Positions 1-5,555 of a DNA stretch of 5,734 nucleotides are shown here, piece after piece. The DNA is taken from NCBI GenBank assembly GCA_031287585.1, contig JAITST010000541.1, positions 1-5,734 on the forward strand. Direction: 5' to 3'. The notes beneath the pieces are model-generated. The model was given only the letters and a program-made list of their open reading frames with translations, was not told the origin of the DNA and ran no database searches. Made by a program: the position numbers and the translations under genes. Within the stretch, counting starts at the first letter, position 1. Each line of letters starts with the position of its first letter. This DNA comes from Planctomycetaceae bacterium. Lineage in GTDB: Bacteria > Planctomycetota > Planctomycetia > Pirellulales > Thermoguttaceae.

Positions 1-256
1 GGGAAAATTGCAGCATTTTTTGAAATTTTGTCAACTTTTCGAACGAGGGGAGCGTTTGAGTCAAGAATTTTTATATTTAGTGGGTTGTTAGAAGTTGCCT
101 TATGATTGTTCACGATAGAAACAGGATAGATGGGTAATGTGCGGAATTTGTGGAAGCAGTAGCGGAACGCCTACAATTTAAGTGGTTTCGCTAATCGCAA
201 CAACAATTCCGTAACACGACCGGATAGATGAGATAAATTCGACATTAACCGAGTAG
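1..256. other. Non-coding stretch left of the IS element
   Basis: No open frame of convincing length or family resemblance is visible on either strand. The only coding-like hint is a 14-codon plus-strand frame at 137-181 that begins Met-Cys-Gly-Ile-Cys-Gly, described under findings. A 9-bp direct repeat (GGATAGATG) occurs at 124-132 and 222-230, which could be chance. The stretch may be the decayed flank of a gene interrupted by the neighbouring insertion sequence, but nothing proves this. Confidence 0.5.
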
Positions 257-273
257 GTTATATACCTTACAAC
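257..273 (-). repeat. IS630 left terminal inverted repeat
   Basis: On the minus strand this reads GTTGTAAGGTATATAAC outward. It matches the right-end repeat at 1331-1347 at 15 of 17 positions. The transposase stop codon (TAA, 267-269) is embedded in it. Confidence 0.65.
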
Positions 274-1251
274 GTCATCACATCAACATTTTTTAGTGTT
301 TGAAATTTTGGATTAAGTAATTTTTTTACATCGGATTTATCGTTTGTGTTGTCTTGCTCCAAACATCCATTGATTCCGTTTTTGAAATCTTCAAAAGTTT
401 CGTAATAGGTGTTGTACAAACACCGCTTCTTGACAAACTTACACAAACTTACACAATCTTTCAATCAAATTTAAGTAACGCAGATACCTTGCGTTATCGA
501 GAACGATAACAATAACAATTTCTCGTCCTACGTACTCTTTCGCTAATTTTTGCAGCATACCACATATCGTTACAGATCTGATGTAACTGTTGTTGGCAAT
601 TGTTGTCAATTGACCTGTTACAACGCTATAAGCACCTAACACATTCTAACGCTTTCGTCCCGGTGAACTGCGTATAATAATTCTCGCAAAACACCAAAGA
701 TAAGAACAAAATGATCCCTGAACAAAGTGGGCGGTATCCATAAACGCAACAATACAATGACCTAGTTTAGCCCGTGAAATCAGAGGGACCAACTCTTTTT
801 TTGAATGCTTCCTGTTGTTCTAAATCGGCTTTTGCCGAAACCGAACCAGTACGCCGAAATTTCATATCAAGTTTTTTCATAAAAATCCGTCTCCGCTGCG
901 AGGACAGTTCCACTCCGAAGAGTTGTTTAATGCGATTAGCCGTTTCGGTGGATGTCGTCGGACTTTTCGTGAACTCTTCGATGATGGACGTTTCATATTG
1001 TTCAAGCGAACTTTTTGGGCAATAATAATTTGTCTTGACAATTTCCCCAATTCCACTATCGCGATATTTTTTGATGATGCCGCGCATCGTGTATGGGTTT
1101 ACACCGGTAAGCCGAGCGATTTCTGGAACTTTTATCTCGCAAGCGTGAAACCAAAGCATTTCAAACGTTTTTGGATACGAGGGGCGGGATAATGATAACG
1201 GAACTGATTGATATTTTCTTTGTCAGTGTCCGTATAATCAACTTTCAACAT
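267..1251 (-). pseudogene. IS630-family transposase, broken by multiple lesions
   Basis: The gene starts at ATG 1251-1249 with the N-terminus MLKVDYTDTDKENINQF. A winged helix-turn-helix DNA-binding region follows (around VPEIARLTGVNPYTMRGIIK), then a DDE catalytic domain. All three catalytic positions are recognisable: Asp in FMDTAHFV (736-738), Asp in VLDNARY (496-498) and Glu in NLIERL (460-462). Lesions in order: a one-base loss near 1162; one extra A in a seven-A run (796-802), after which the frame hits a stop at 767-769; an in-frame TAG at 646-648 where the motif RKR-NVLGAY continues; an in-frame deletion between the second Asp and Glu, leaving 11 intervening residues instead of about 34; and a 10-bp tandem duplication at 433-452. 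Restoring each reconnects one continuous protein ending KFQTLKNVDVMTL. This is a dead gene. Its strong ribosome binding site is unlike those of its neighbours. Confidence 0.88.
433..456. repeat. 10-bp tandem duplication in the transposase pseudogene
   Basis: The unit ACAAACTTAC occurs at 433-442 and again at 443-452, followed by a partial ACAA. Removing one copy restores the transposase frame across ERLCKFV-KKRCLYN, so the duplication happened inside a once-continuous gene and disrupted it. Replication slippage is the likely cause. Confidence 0.85.
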
Positions 1252-1256
1252 TTCTG

Positions 1257-1263
1257 CCTCCTT
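1257..1263 (-). promoter_or_regulatory. Shine-Dalgarno site of the IS630 transposase
   Basis: The minus strand reads AAGGAGG, then five bases (CAGAA), then ATG at 1251. This fixes the transposase start. It is a textbook site, whereas hemH, queE and the gene at 5669 have none. Confidence 0.75.
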
Positions 1264-1330
1264 GCAAATAAAATTTTAATACATCATAATGGCAGGGTGC
1301 CGCTCTTATTGTAATGGTAGCTTACTAGCC

Positions 1331-1347
1331 GTTGCAAGGTATAAAAC
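1331..1347 (+). repeat. IS630 right terminal inverted repeat
   Basis: On the plus strand this reads GTTGCAAGGTATAAAAC outward, the partner of the repeat at 257-273. It lies about 80 bp upstream of the transposase start codon and 95 bp before the hemH start, so the insertion sits in the hemH upstream region. Confidence 0.65.
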
Positions 1348-1442
1348 ACTTTACGACAAATTGTACCAAAATCTATCTGATAATTTTGTCAGTAAACTTA
1401 TTTTTTTCACTGCTAACATTTTTTAGTTACGACTTTACCGCG

Positions 1443-2468
1443 ATGGCTATTTCAAACAAAACTGCGTTTTTACTTCTCTCTTACGGTGCGCCGGAGACCC
1501 GTGGCGACTTGTTGCCGTTCTTACAGAACGTTACCGGTGGTCGGATTTCTGGTGAACGTTTGCGGGAGGCGGTTACTCATTACGAGCGGCTTGAAGACGA
1601 GACCGGTGTGTTAAGTCCGTTGCCTGCGGACTGCCGCCGTTTGCTTGTGTCGCTGAAAACAGAACTCGCGGCGGTGATTCCGTCTGACAATTTTTTCTTC
1701 GCAACGCTGTTTTGGAAACCGACATTGGTTGACGCGATAACGCAGATGTCGCAGCGTGGTATCGAACGTTGTGTCGTCTTCATAACGACCGTTTTCGATA
1801 CGCCGTCCAATCGCGGACGTTATATCAGTGCGATTGATGGGGCGTGTAAAACTGTTCGTGAAAACGTGAACGCTAAACTCAACGTGCCGATATTCGATAT
1901 TCTACCGCCGCTTTACGACAAAAAACTGTACTGGAAGTCGGCGGCGGAATGTCTGATTGAAATGTTCACACAAATTCAGTCCGCTCTTGATTACGACCCG
2001 ATTATCGAATCAACGCAAACACTGATTATGTTCTCGGTACATAGTTTACCGCTTCACGAGGCGGACAAGTCGGGTTATCTTGACCAGTTGAAGTCAACGT
2101 GCGGTAACATCATGCGGTACACGGTACCGAACGATTACATTGAGACAGACTTTGTTCATCCGATATATTCGCCGACTGATTGGCGGGTAATATACCAAAG
2201 CCGCGGCGGCAGACCGACAGAAAAGTGGCTCGAAACAGACCTGCCGAACGAACTGAAAACAATACGCGACACAGGTTGCTATCACAGAATAATTTTTGTG
2301 CCGCTAGGTTTTTTCTGCGAGAATATGGAAATAGCGTACGACCTAGACCGCATAGCAAGCGAACATTGCCATACGCTGGGAATGAGTTGTGACAGAGTAA
2401 AAACGGTAAGTACGTCGAAAACGATTTTGCGGTTGGTTCGCGAGATGGCTGAATCTGTTGTATCGTAG
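1443..2468 (+). CDS. hemH: Ferrochelatase
   Basis: The 341-residue product inserts iron into a porphyrin in the last or near-last step of haem synthesis. Visible family signatures are: an N-terminal FLLLSYGAPE segment with the axial-ligand-type Tyr14; the catalytic His200 in SVHSLP; the YQSRGGRPTEKWLETD block at about 251-266; and PLGFFCENMEIAYDLD near 287-302 with the conserved Glu296. Length is normal. Family resemblance is to the actinobacterial/planctomycete branch (DLLPFLQNVTGGR near the N-terminus). The C-terminal cysteine cluster that binds [2Fe-2S] in some ferrochelatases is not seen. Whether the substrate is protoporphyrin IX or coproporphyrin III cannot be decided here. ATG 1443 is chosen because family similarity starts there; the frame stays open back to a TTG at 1332 inside the IS repeat. 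No Shine-Dalgarno or convincing promoter is visible. It is convergent with queE. Confidence 0.9.
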   Translation: MAISNKTAFLLLSYGAPETRGDLLPFLQNVTGGRISGERLREAVTHYERLEDETGVLSPLPADCRRLLVSLKTELAAVIPSDNFFFATLFWKPTLVDAITQMSQRGIERCVVFITTVFDTPSNRGRYISAIDGACKTVRENVNAKLNVPIFDILPPLYDKKLYWKSAAECLIEMFTQIQSALDYDPIIESTQTLIMFSVHSLPLHEADKSGYLDQLKSTCGNIMRYTVPNDYIETDFVHPIYSPTDWRVIYQSRGGRPTEKWLETDLPNELKTIRDTGCYHRIIFVPLGFFCENMEIAYDLDRIASEHCHTLGMSCDRVKTVSTSKTILRLVREMAESVVS

Positions 2469-2505
2469 ATTCGTGTCTCCGGTTGCCGTGAGCGAATAAT
2501 GTCTG

Positions 2506-2593
2506 CAAAACGAACTGGTTGTATTCTGTCACATCGTTGGAGTGTGATATTATGTTACGTGTTCGTTTTGATGATGTCACACTCGTTCGTGAC
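2506..2593 (+). other. Nested hairpin with loop-to-upstream complementarity
   Basis: GAGTGTGA (2540-2547) pairs with TCACACTC (2577-2584). As plus-strand RNA the stem continues inward six more pairs (TATTAT with ATGATG, two of them G-U), giving 14 pairs around a 17-base loop. An outer GTCAC/GTGAC stem (2528-2532 with 2589-2593) encloses it. The loop contains GTTCGTTTTG (2561-2570), a perfect complement of CAAAACGAAC at 2506-2515, so a pseudoknot or an alternative fold is possible. It lies in the presumed 3' untranslated region of hemH. Its role is unknown; the 10-base match alone could be chance. Confidence 0.4.
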
Positions 2594-2670
2594 CGTTCAA
2601 TCAACTACGGGCTGTATAAAACTTAGTGTTGGCATTTTATATTTTCCAACAATAATTCCATAATCATGGG

Positions 2671-2769
2671 ACAATTTCTAAAAACCTCACGCTTTCGTTT
2701 TAGCAAGTTTCTAATTTTACGGGGTTTGCGGTTTTGAGTTGGTAGGTTTTTAGAAGATGCCAAAATTGT
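2671..2769. repeat. Imperfect inverted repeat downstream of queE
   Basis: TTCTAAAAACC (2676-2686) is the exact reverse complement of GGTTTTTAGAA (2745-2755). An outer pair, ACAATTT (2671-2677) with AAATTGT (2763-2769), extends the symmetry with about nine unpaired bases on the right arm. The element is about 99 bases with a loop of about 58. It could be a small non-autonomous element or a weak terminator for queE. No target-site duplication or U-run after the stem was found. Confidence 0.35.
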
Positions 2770-2778
2770 ACGCCCGCA

Positions 2779-3450
2779 TCAACATCCGCGTTTGTTTCCG
2801 TACCAGATTATTTGCATTCTTTGTGTGAAAGTGTATTTTCTCTTTTCACAGTATTCTTTTAACCACTCTTCTTTTGATTCTAGTTCCTGGGCAGTTGTTC
2901 CTTGCGGCATTAGTTGGATTTTGTTACTACTGACGTTTGGTAGTTTTTTTATGTATGTTTCTATTTCTTCCAAGTCGGTTGGAGTATCTACTACGAATTT
3001 TAGTTGGTAATTGTAACGTTCAATTAGTAAACTCACTACTTCGGGATGGCGGCGATTGTTTTTGTGAGTTTCGTTGTTTACTGGGTCTGAATTTGATAGT
3101 TTGGGGCTTATTGACATTAAATCGCACTTTACGTCGCGATATATCGTTCCGGCTGTTTCTATTGTTATATGTTTGTTTGAACTTTTTATACCGCTTGTTA
3201 GTGATTCTAGTTCACTCCAAAGCATTGGTTCGCCGCCAGTTATTACTACGTGGTCAACTTGAATTTCTTCTACACGTGTTACAATTTGTTCGGGTGTTAA
3301 TACTTCACCTTCCTCACAATCAGCCGCCGCGTAACGTGTATCACAGAACTGGCAGCATAAATTACAACCGCCAGTCCGTATGAATGCACTCAGCGTTCCG
3401 GTTAATATACCTTCGCCTTGTTTAGAACAAAATAATTCGATGATACGCAT
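2779..3450 (-). CDS. queE: 7-carboxy-7-deazaguanine synthase (radical SAM)
   Basis: The 223-residue protein is a radical S-adenosylmethionine enzyme. It converts 6-carboxy-5,6,7,8-tetrahydropterin to 7-carboxy-7-deazaguanine, the ring-contraction step in making queuosine and other 7-deazaguanines. Diagnostic features are SKQGEG near residues 9-14, the Cys29/Cys33/Cys36 motif (CX3CX2C) for the [4Fe-4S] cluster followed by CDTRY, VITGGEP at about 68-74 for SAM binding, QLMPQGT near the C-terminus, and a closing WYGNKRGC. Length is typical. The start fits the family N-terminus MRIIELFCSKQGEG, but there is no Shine-Dalgarno, and the ATG follows the tig terminator U-run by only 12 bases. No queC, queD or folE neighbour is in the window. 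By eye it is more A/T-rich than hemH and tig. Confidence 0.92.
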   Translation of the reverse strand: MRIIELFCSKQGEGILTGTLSAFIRTGGCNLCCQFCDTRYAAADCEEGEVLTPEQIVTRVEEIQVDHVVITGGEPMLWSELESLTSGIKSSNKHITIETAGTIYRDVKCDLMSISPKLSNSDPVNNETHKNNRRHPEVVSLLIERYNYQLKFVVDTPTDLEEIETYIKKLPNVSSNKIQLMPQGTTAQELESKEEWLKEYCEKRKYTFTQRMQIIWYGNKRGC

Positions 3451-3462
3451 TTTTCACACACG

Positions 3463-3491
3463 AAAAAAGGGCAACCTCAAATGGTTGCCCC
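3463..3491 (-). terminator. Intrinsic terminator after tig
   Basis: On the minus strand an 8-bp perfect stem, GGGCAACC with GGTTGCCC (arms 3483-3490 and 3469-3476), has a 6-base loop and is followed by six U residues (3463-3468). It begins 29 bases after the tig stop codon. It is unusual in ending just 12 bases before the queE start codon, which leaves little room for a separate queE leader. Confidence 0.88.
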
Positions 3492-3519
3492 TTATTAAAC
3501 TTAAACTATTCCCCAAAAG

Positions 3520-5028
3520 CTACTCAACCTTTGCACTTGGGTTTATCATTCGGTTTTCTACTACTTCTTTGTTCACCGCCTTCAGGTCGTCCTCAGTTGC
3601 GGATTGGATTGAGTTACCGCCTAATGGGAAGTCCAGGGCTTCGGTATTGAACTCGTTGATCGGGTAATCAGTTTCCGTGAATGTTGCGGAGCCGACAATC
3701 ATTTTCACAACCTTACGTTCAACAATCTGATTCCGAAGGATGTCCATATCGCCCGATTTTTCAATCTGCGAACGGATTCTGCGCGCAGAAACTCCCGCCT
3801 GTGCTGCTATCGCGCTGACTTCAGTATCGTAGTCATCTTGCGTCACTTCAACATTTTCCAATTCCGCAATTCGTTCGAGAATGAAATGTTCCTTCAACGC
3901 TCTCGCTACCTCAATACTAGCATCCTGACGCAAACGGTTCATATGCATACGTACAAAATCGTCAGGATAACCTTCCCGTCGCAACTCCATCTGCTTACGG
4001 CGCACTTCGCGATCAGTCTGCTTTTTAAGAAGTGCTGGCGGCAATTCCCAATTTGCGGCAACCGTCAGTTGTTCCGTTATCTGCTCACGAGCGGACTGTT
4101 CCTGTGCGTACTCAAGTTGCTGTTTCAATGTGTCGTTAAATGCGTCACGCAAATCCGCCATATCTTTGAACTTCGCGAACTCTGGAACCTCCGATGGACT
4201 TTCCGGCAAAACCACCTCCTTGACTTCGTTTACTTTGAACTCAACTTCTATAGTTTTCCCGCTTAATTCATTATTAGCGGCATTTTCCGCGAGTGTAACA
4301 TCAAATTTCCTAACGTCACCCGCCTTAACACCGTTCATCTCATTACCGAAATTTTCGACGGTCGCATCGTGGAATGTCAACTCCTTACGCACCCGTATCT
4401 GCTTCGACTCAAACTTCGACAACACCTCACCATCGTGTGAAACAACGATGTCAGCATCGACATAATTACCGTCAACTGCCGGAGTATCTTTCGGTTGCAA
4501 TTTCGCGTGCGATGCCAGCGACCGTTCGACAAAGCCGTCAAGTTCCTCCCTGGAAAACTCATGAACGTACTTCTTAATCTTGAGACCGCGCCACTCCGGC
4601 ACTTCAAAATCAGGACGAACTTCGAGGTTAAACTCGAAAACAAACGCCCCTGTGTCCGGCAGAAAAATCTCATCATACGTTATGTCCGGTTCACTAATCG
4701 GTACCAACGATTTGTCCTCGTTGACTTCGTTAAGAACATCAATAACAATCGTATTCTTAACACGTTCGGCGACTTCCTTCTTAAACCGCCGTTTCACAAG
4801 GTCACGCGGTGCCTTTCCGACACGGAAACCCGGCACTTGGGCTTCATCACCGAGTTTGTCGTATTCCTTCTCGAAATAACGCTCAACCTCGTCACGCCCG
4901 ACCGTTATTTTGATGTGGCGTTCACACGTGCTGACCGTTGCAATATCGGTCTGAAAAGTGATTCGTTTTTCCGTTTCAACCGATTCCGCACCATCCACGT
5001 TTACATCTGTGTTTTCGTTTTCTGACAT
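3520..5028 (-). CDS. tig: Trigger factor, ribosome-associated chaperone
   Basis: The 502-residue protein is a cytosolic chaperone that docks at the ribosome exit tunnel and holds emerging chains. Domain order: an acidic N-terminal tail of about 25 residues; the ribosome-binding domain at about 30-145 with the signature GFRVGKAP at 67-74; an FKBP-like peptidyl-prolyl isomerase domain at about 180-275; and a long helical C-terminal chaperone domain at about 285-450. The isomerase domain keeps its strands (VDADIVVSHDGE, MNGVKAGD, GKTIEVEFKVNEVKE), but the active-site IPGFE-type segment is replaced by ATVENFGNE, so catalysis may be lost. The product is longer than the roughly 430 residues usual in proteobacteria, with an extra C-terminal tail after about 450. 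ATG 5028 is chosen because it precedes the family N-terminus. GAGG is 21 bases upstream, too far for a good ribosome site. The usual downstream clpP is absent; queE follows instead. Confidence 0.93.
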   Translation of the reverse strand: MSENENTDVNVDGAESVETEKRITFQTDIATVSTCERHIKITVGRDEVERYFEKEYDKLGDEAQVPGFRVGKAPRDLVKRRFKKEVAERVKNTIVIDVLNEVNEDKSLVPISEPDITYDEIFLPDTGAFVFEFNLEVRPDFEVPEWRGLKIKKYVHEFSREELDGFVERSLASHAKLQPKDTPAVDGNYVDADIVVSHDGEVLSKFESKQIRVRKELTFHDATVENFGNEMNGVKAGDVRKFDVTLAENAANNELSGKTIEVEFKVNEVKEVVLPESPSEVPEFAKFKDMADLRDAFNDTLKQQLEYAQEQSAREQITEQLTVAANWELPPALLKKQTDREVRRKQMELRREGYPDDFVRMHMNRLRQDASIEVARALKEHFILERIAELENVEVTQDDYDTEVSAIAAQAGVSARRIRSQIEKSGDMDILRNQIVERKVVKMIVGSATFTETDYPINEFNTEALDFPLGGNSIQSATEDDLKAVNKEVVENRMINPSAKVE

Positions 5029-5031
5029 ACT

Positions 5032-5051
5032 AAACTAATCCAAACTAATCC
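5032..5051. repeat. 10-bp tandem duplication in the tig leader
   Basis: The unit AAACTAATCC is present twice in perfect tandem (5032-5041, 5042-5051), starting 3 bp from the tig start codon. On the minus strand this is two copies of GGATTAGTTT after GA. The duplication moves the GAGG sequence 10 bases further from the ATG, which may weaken or shift ribosome binding. Confidence 0.8.
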
Positions 5052-5054
5052 TCG

Positions 5055-5070
5055 CTGCGAGTATTCGCAG
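5055..5070. promoter_or_regulatory. 16-bp perfect palindrome in the tig leader
   Basis: CTGCGA (5055-5060) and TCGCAG (5065-5070) are exact inverted repeats around a 4-base centre. In the tig mRNA this would be a hairpin just upstream of the CGAGG sequence. In DNA it could be a repressor site. No function is shown by the sequence. Confidence 0.35.
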
Positions 5071-5071
5071 A

Positions 5072-5097
5072 CAAAACAAGCCATCAAAACAAGCCAT
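5072..5097. repeat. 13-bp tandem duplication upstream of tig
   Basis: The unit CAAAACAAGCCAT is present twice in perfect tandem (5072-5084, 5085-5097), in the non-coding stretch between tRNA-Gly and tig. It is adjacent to, but separate from, the duplication at 5032-5051. Confidence 0.85.
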
Positions 5098-5149
5098 AAT
5101 AAACAACATCTCCCACACCAGCGTTCACGCAGGAATCGGGCGATTACGG

Positions 5150-5197
5150 AAAACAGGTTGTCAGCACGGCAACCGTAGAAACCAGATATGACAACCT
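5150..5197 (-). terminator. Terminator-like hairpin after tRNA-Gly
   Basis: On the minus strand AGGTTGTCA (5197-5189) pairs perfectly with TGACAACCT (5163-5155). The 25-base loop carries a small inner ACGG/CCGT hairpin. The stem is followed by G and four U residues (5154-5150). Position just after the tRNA 3' end supports a role in ending or processing the tRNA transcript. The U-run is short and the loop large, so efficiency is uncertain. Confidence 0.5.
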
Positions 5198-5203
5198 AAT
5201 GAA

Positions 5204-5276
5204 AGCGGGCGAACGGGTTCGAACCGTCGACAACAACGTTGGCAACGTTGTGCTCTACCAACTGAGCTACGCCCGC
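5204..5276 (-). tRNA. tRNA-Gly (anticodon GCC)
   Basis: The minus strand folds as a canonical cloverleaf. It has acceptor stem GCGGGCG/CGCCCGC (5276-5270 with 5211-5205), D arm GCTC-AGTTGGTA-GAGC, anticodon stem CAACG/CGTTG around loop TTGCCAA with anticodon GCC (5243-5241), a 5-base variable region, and a T arm with loop TTCGAAC and one G-U pair. The discriminator is U (5204), as usual for bacterial tRNA-Gly. The 3' CCA is not encoded (next bases TTC), so it must be added enzymatically. It reads GGC and GGU codons. It lies upstream of tig on the same strand. Confidence 0.96.
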
Positions 5277-5330
5277 AATTCCAAACTGGAGACAAACCCA
5301 AATACCCCACCTCCAAATTCGGAAGATACC

Positions 5331-5358
5331 ATTGTAAGAAATTTTTTCCAAACTACAA
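5331..5358 (-). promoter_or_regulatory. Probable sigma-70 promoter for tRNA-Gly
   Basis: The minus strand has TTGTAG (5358-5353), a 16-base spacer, then TACAAT (5336-5331), a near-consensus -10. Transcription would start about 45-50 bases before the mature tRNA 5' end, a plausible precursor length. The -35 is weak (3 of 6). Confidence 0.42.
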
Positions 5359-5375
5359 GGGGTAGGTAGGGGATT

Positions 5376-5398
5376 TTTTCAAAAATTTTTTTTGAAAA
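5376..5398. repeat. A/T-rich palindrome
   Basis: TTTTCAAAAA (5376-5385) and TTTTTGAAAA (5389-5398) are perfect inverted repeats with a 3-base loop. It lies upstream of the tRNA promoter. It might act as an upstream A-tract element or a bent-DNA site. Low-complexity composition makes chance plausible. Confidence 0.3.
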
Positions 5399-5441
5399 CA
5401 GGAAAATAGGGAAAATCTGGGTAGAAATAGAATCGTCACGT

Positions 5442-5534
5442 GGTTTTGTCCAATCAGTATAGAAGTCCAGTCTTTGCTGTTATGCCAATTATACAACAGT
5501 AAAGATTGGGCTTCTATACTGATTGGACAAAACC
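5442..5534 (+). repeat. 93-base inverted repeat, 40-base arms, 13-base loop
   Basis: The left arm (5442-5481, beginning GGTTTTGTCC) pairs with the right arm (5495-5534, ending GGACAAAACC) at all 40 positions when read as plus-strand RNA. Thirty-seven are Watson-Crick pairs and three are G-U (5466/5510, 5470/5506, 5476/5500). The loop is 13 bases (5482-5494). No coding frame lies inside. It sits in the divergent region between tRNA-Gly and the gene at 5669. It is far longer than a normal terminator. A palindromic non-autonomous mobile element, a transcribed long hairpin RNA or a structural boundary are all possible. No clear target duplication flanks it. Confidence 0.85.
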
Positions 5535-5555
5535 TACAAAAAATTTACACACCCC

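Larger units (their letters stand above)
257..1347 (-). mobile_element. Degenerate IS630-family insertion sequence
   Basis: A transposase pseudogene of the IS630 (Tc1/mariner-like, DDE) family fills nearly all of this interval. Read outward, both ends carry a matching 17-base sequence with two differences: GTTGTAAGGTATATAAC at the left (minus strand, 273 to 257) and GTTGCAAGGTATAAAAC at the right (plus strand, 1331-1347). IS630 elements insert at TA. If the TA following AAGG is the duplicated target, the element proper is about 265-1339, roughly 1.08 kb, which is normal for the family. The exact ends are inferred. The transposase stop codon lies within the left repeat, as expected for a compact element. 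Because the transposase is multiply broken, the copy could move only with help in trans, if at all. Confidence 0.8.
2469..2778. other. Convergent intergenic region, no gene
   Basis: This 310-base gap lies between the ends of hemH (plus) and queE (minus). I see no credible small gene. It contains the paired hairpin structure at 2506-2593, a 6-bp hairpin (TGTTGG 2627-2632 with CCAACA 2646-2651, 13-base loop), and the inverted repeat at 2671-2769. None has a classic U-tract, so termination of either gene here is a guess. Confidence 0.6.

Noticed and set aside
796..802. Seven-A run as a programmed frameshift site in the IS630 transposase
   Set aside because: Four further lesions break or shorten the same gene, so decay explains the shift without special regulation. 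An intact copy elsewhere would be needed to revive the idea.
1355..1390. A GACAAA/TTTGTC inverted repeat upstream of hemH as an operator
   Set aside because: A 6-bp A/T-rich match with a 24-base spacing is too weak to support a regulatory site.
1332..1442. Upstream TTG start extending hemH by 37 residues
   Set aside because: Family similarity begins at the ATG at 1443, and the TTG lies in the insertion-sequence repeat. The extension is best read as a chance open frame.
2110..2604. A 164-codon minus-strand frame overlapping the end of hemH
   Set aside because: It lies largely antisense to hemH, has no domain resemblance and is low-complexity in character.
3463..3519. A preQ1-type riboswitch in front of queE
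   Set aside because: The only structure is a plain terminator hairpin. No preQ1 aptamer-like sequence was recognised.
4495..5025. A 176-codon plus-strand frame opposite tig
   Set aside because: It is antisense to a clearly real trigger factor gene and shows no recognisable family features. It is a by-product of codon bias.
5035..5097. A 20-codon minus-strand upstream frame in the tig leader (MACFDGLFCLRILAARISLD)
   Set aside because: It is made largely from the tandem duplications, has no well-placed ribosome site and no family resemblance. It is probably accidental.
2480..5175. An 11-bp sequence CGGTTGCCGTG at 2480-2490 (plus) and again at 5165-5175 (minus)
   Set aside because: Several matches of this length are expected by chance when both strands of a window this size are compared.
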